From the NCBI GenBank assembly GCA_017613475.1, contig JAGADT010000174.1, positions 1 to 5,816 on the forward strand: a stretch of DNA of 5,816 nucleotides, given 5' to 3'. The notes beneath the pieces are model-generated. The model was not told the DNA's origin, searched no databases, and saw only the letters and a list, made by a program, of their open reading frames with translations. Positions 5,098 through 5,816 of this stretch are shown one piece after another (positions within the stretch are counted from its first letter, which is position 1; each line of letters begins with the position of its first letter). Source of the stretch: Desulfovibrionaceae bacterium (lineage in GTDB: Bacteria; Desulfobacterota; Desulfovibrionia; Desulfovibrionales; Desulfovibrionaceae). The translations under genes and the position numbers were made by a program.

Positions 5098-5816
5098 ATG
5101 TTCGACCCAACCATGGAAATCATGTCCCGGGCTGACCTGCAGGCGCTCCAGCTGAGCCGGCTTCAGGATCTTTGCCGCCGGGTATATGCGAATGTGCCTT
5201 TCTACCGCAGCGCCTTTGATGAACGCGGCATCACGCCGGATAGCATCCGCACGCTGGACGACCTGCGCCGTCTTCCGTTTACCGAAAAGCAGAACATGCG
5301 CGATAACTATCCGTTTGGGCTTTTTGCCGTGCCTCAGTCAGAGATTGTCCGCCTGCACTGCTCCAGCGGCACAACCGGCAAGGCTACCGTGGTTGGCTAT
5401 ACCTGCGAGGATCTGGTAAATTGGTCCGGGCTTATGGCCCGCTGCATGGCCATGGCAGGCGCTAATGAAAACGACACCCTGCACAACTCGTACGGCTACG
5501 GGCTTTTTACGGGCGGCCTTGGCGCGCATTATGGCGGCGAGCGGCTGGGAATGACGGTTGTGCCCATGTCCGGCGGCAGCACGCGGCGCCAGGTGCAGCT
5601 GATGAGGGACTTCGGCGCGACGGTGCTGAGCTGCACGCCGTCCTACGCGCTCCATCTGTACGAAGAGGGCCTGGCCTGCGGCATTGACATGAAGGAACTG
5701 CCCCTGCGCATCGGCATTTTTGGCGGGGAGCCGTGGACGCAGGCCATGTGCCGCGACATCGAAGATAAAATGGGCATCAAGGCCTACAATATTTACGGGC
5801 TTTCCGAAGTCATGGG
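5098..5816 (+). CDS. paaK: Phenylacetate-CoA ligase (PaaK-type aryl-CoA ligase), 3' part beyond the right edge
   Basis: PaaK activates phenylacetate or related aryl acids with ATP and CoA, via an acyl-adenylate, in the cytoplasm. The window contains the first 239 codons of what is usually about 430. The N-terminal segment RVYANVPFYRSAFDERGI (28-45) and LRRLPFTEKQNMRDNYPFG are typical of the family. The adenylate-forming P-loop appears as SSGTTGKATVVGYT (89-102). SYGYGLFTGGLGAHYG (131-146), CTPSYALHL (179-187) and IFGGEPWT (207-214) follow, and the frame leaves the window in NIYGLSEVM, the A5 motif. The residue before SSGTTGK is Cys88, where I expect Ser in many homologues. In anaerobes, PaaK enzymes often accompany indolepyruvate:ferredoxin oxidoreductase genes and act on aryl acids from aromatic amino acids; here the downstream neighbours are not visible. 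The true substrate cannot be told from this part. Confidence 0.95.
   Translation, partial: MFDPTMEIMSRADLQALQLSRLQDLCRRVYANVPFYRSAFDERGITPDSIRTLDDLRRLPFTEKQNMRDNYPFGLFAVPQSEIVRLHCSSGTTGKATVVGYTCEDLVNWSGLMARCMAMAGANENDTLHNSYGYGLFTGGLGAHYGGERLGMTVVPMSGGSTRRQVQLMRDFGATVLSCTPSYALHLYEEGLACGIDMKELPLRIGIFGGEPWTQAMCRDIEDKMGIKAYNIYGLSEVM

Noticed and set aside
4926..5135. Small open frames on both strands in the gap before paaK
   Set aside because: They have no ribosome-binding site, overlap the paaK start and have no recognisable sequence.

Overview
The window is GC-rich and densely coding, with four genes (two of them multi-domain) on the minus strand and one on the plus strand. The gene set is lipid A kinase, RNase R, cofactor-independent phosphoglycerate mutase, an iojap/RsfS domain and a PaaK-type aryl-CoA ligase. 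Together with the high GC content this suggests an anaerobic Gram-negative bacterium, most likely of the Desulfovibrio group. That placement is inferred from protein resemblance and gene content, with no database search.

Reading in the direction of transcription on the minus strand, 4889-2868 encodes one continuous protein. It joins an RsfS/iojap ribosome-silencing domain to a complete GpmI phosphoglycerate mutase. About 20 bp later comes a small four-cysteine zinc-ribbon protein (2846-2610), closed by a perfect 13-bp inverted repeat. After a gap of about 190 bp lies lpxK (2419-1202), and 51 bp after it rnr (RNase R), which starts at 1150 and runs off the left edge.

On the plus strand, a 208-bp divergent intergenic region (4890-5097) leads into a phenylacetate-CoA ligase gene (paaK, 5098 onward) that runs off the right edge.

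The least ordinary part is the lpxK/rnr junction. Three same-direction copies of a 47-60 bp element, each opening with the hairpin GCGGCAYTGCCGC and a T-rich stretch, lie head to tail at 1308-1153. Two copies are read in frame as the last residues of LpxK. The third fills the lpxK-rnr gap and supplies the leader and Shine-Dalgarno-like sequence of rnr. The second unusual item is the RsfS-GpmI fusion.

The functions are mostly housekeeping: ribosome dormancy plus glycolysis, lipid A synthesis and RNA decay. Beside them is a catabolic aryl-CoA ligase. I see no tRNA, rRNA, CRISPR array, insertion sequence, phage gene or defence system, and no gene-free stretch exceeds 300 bases.
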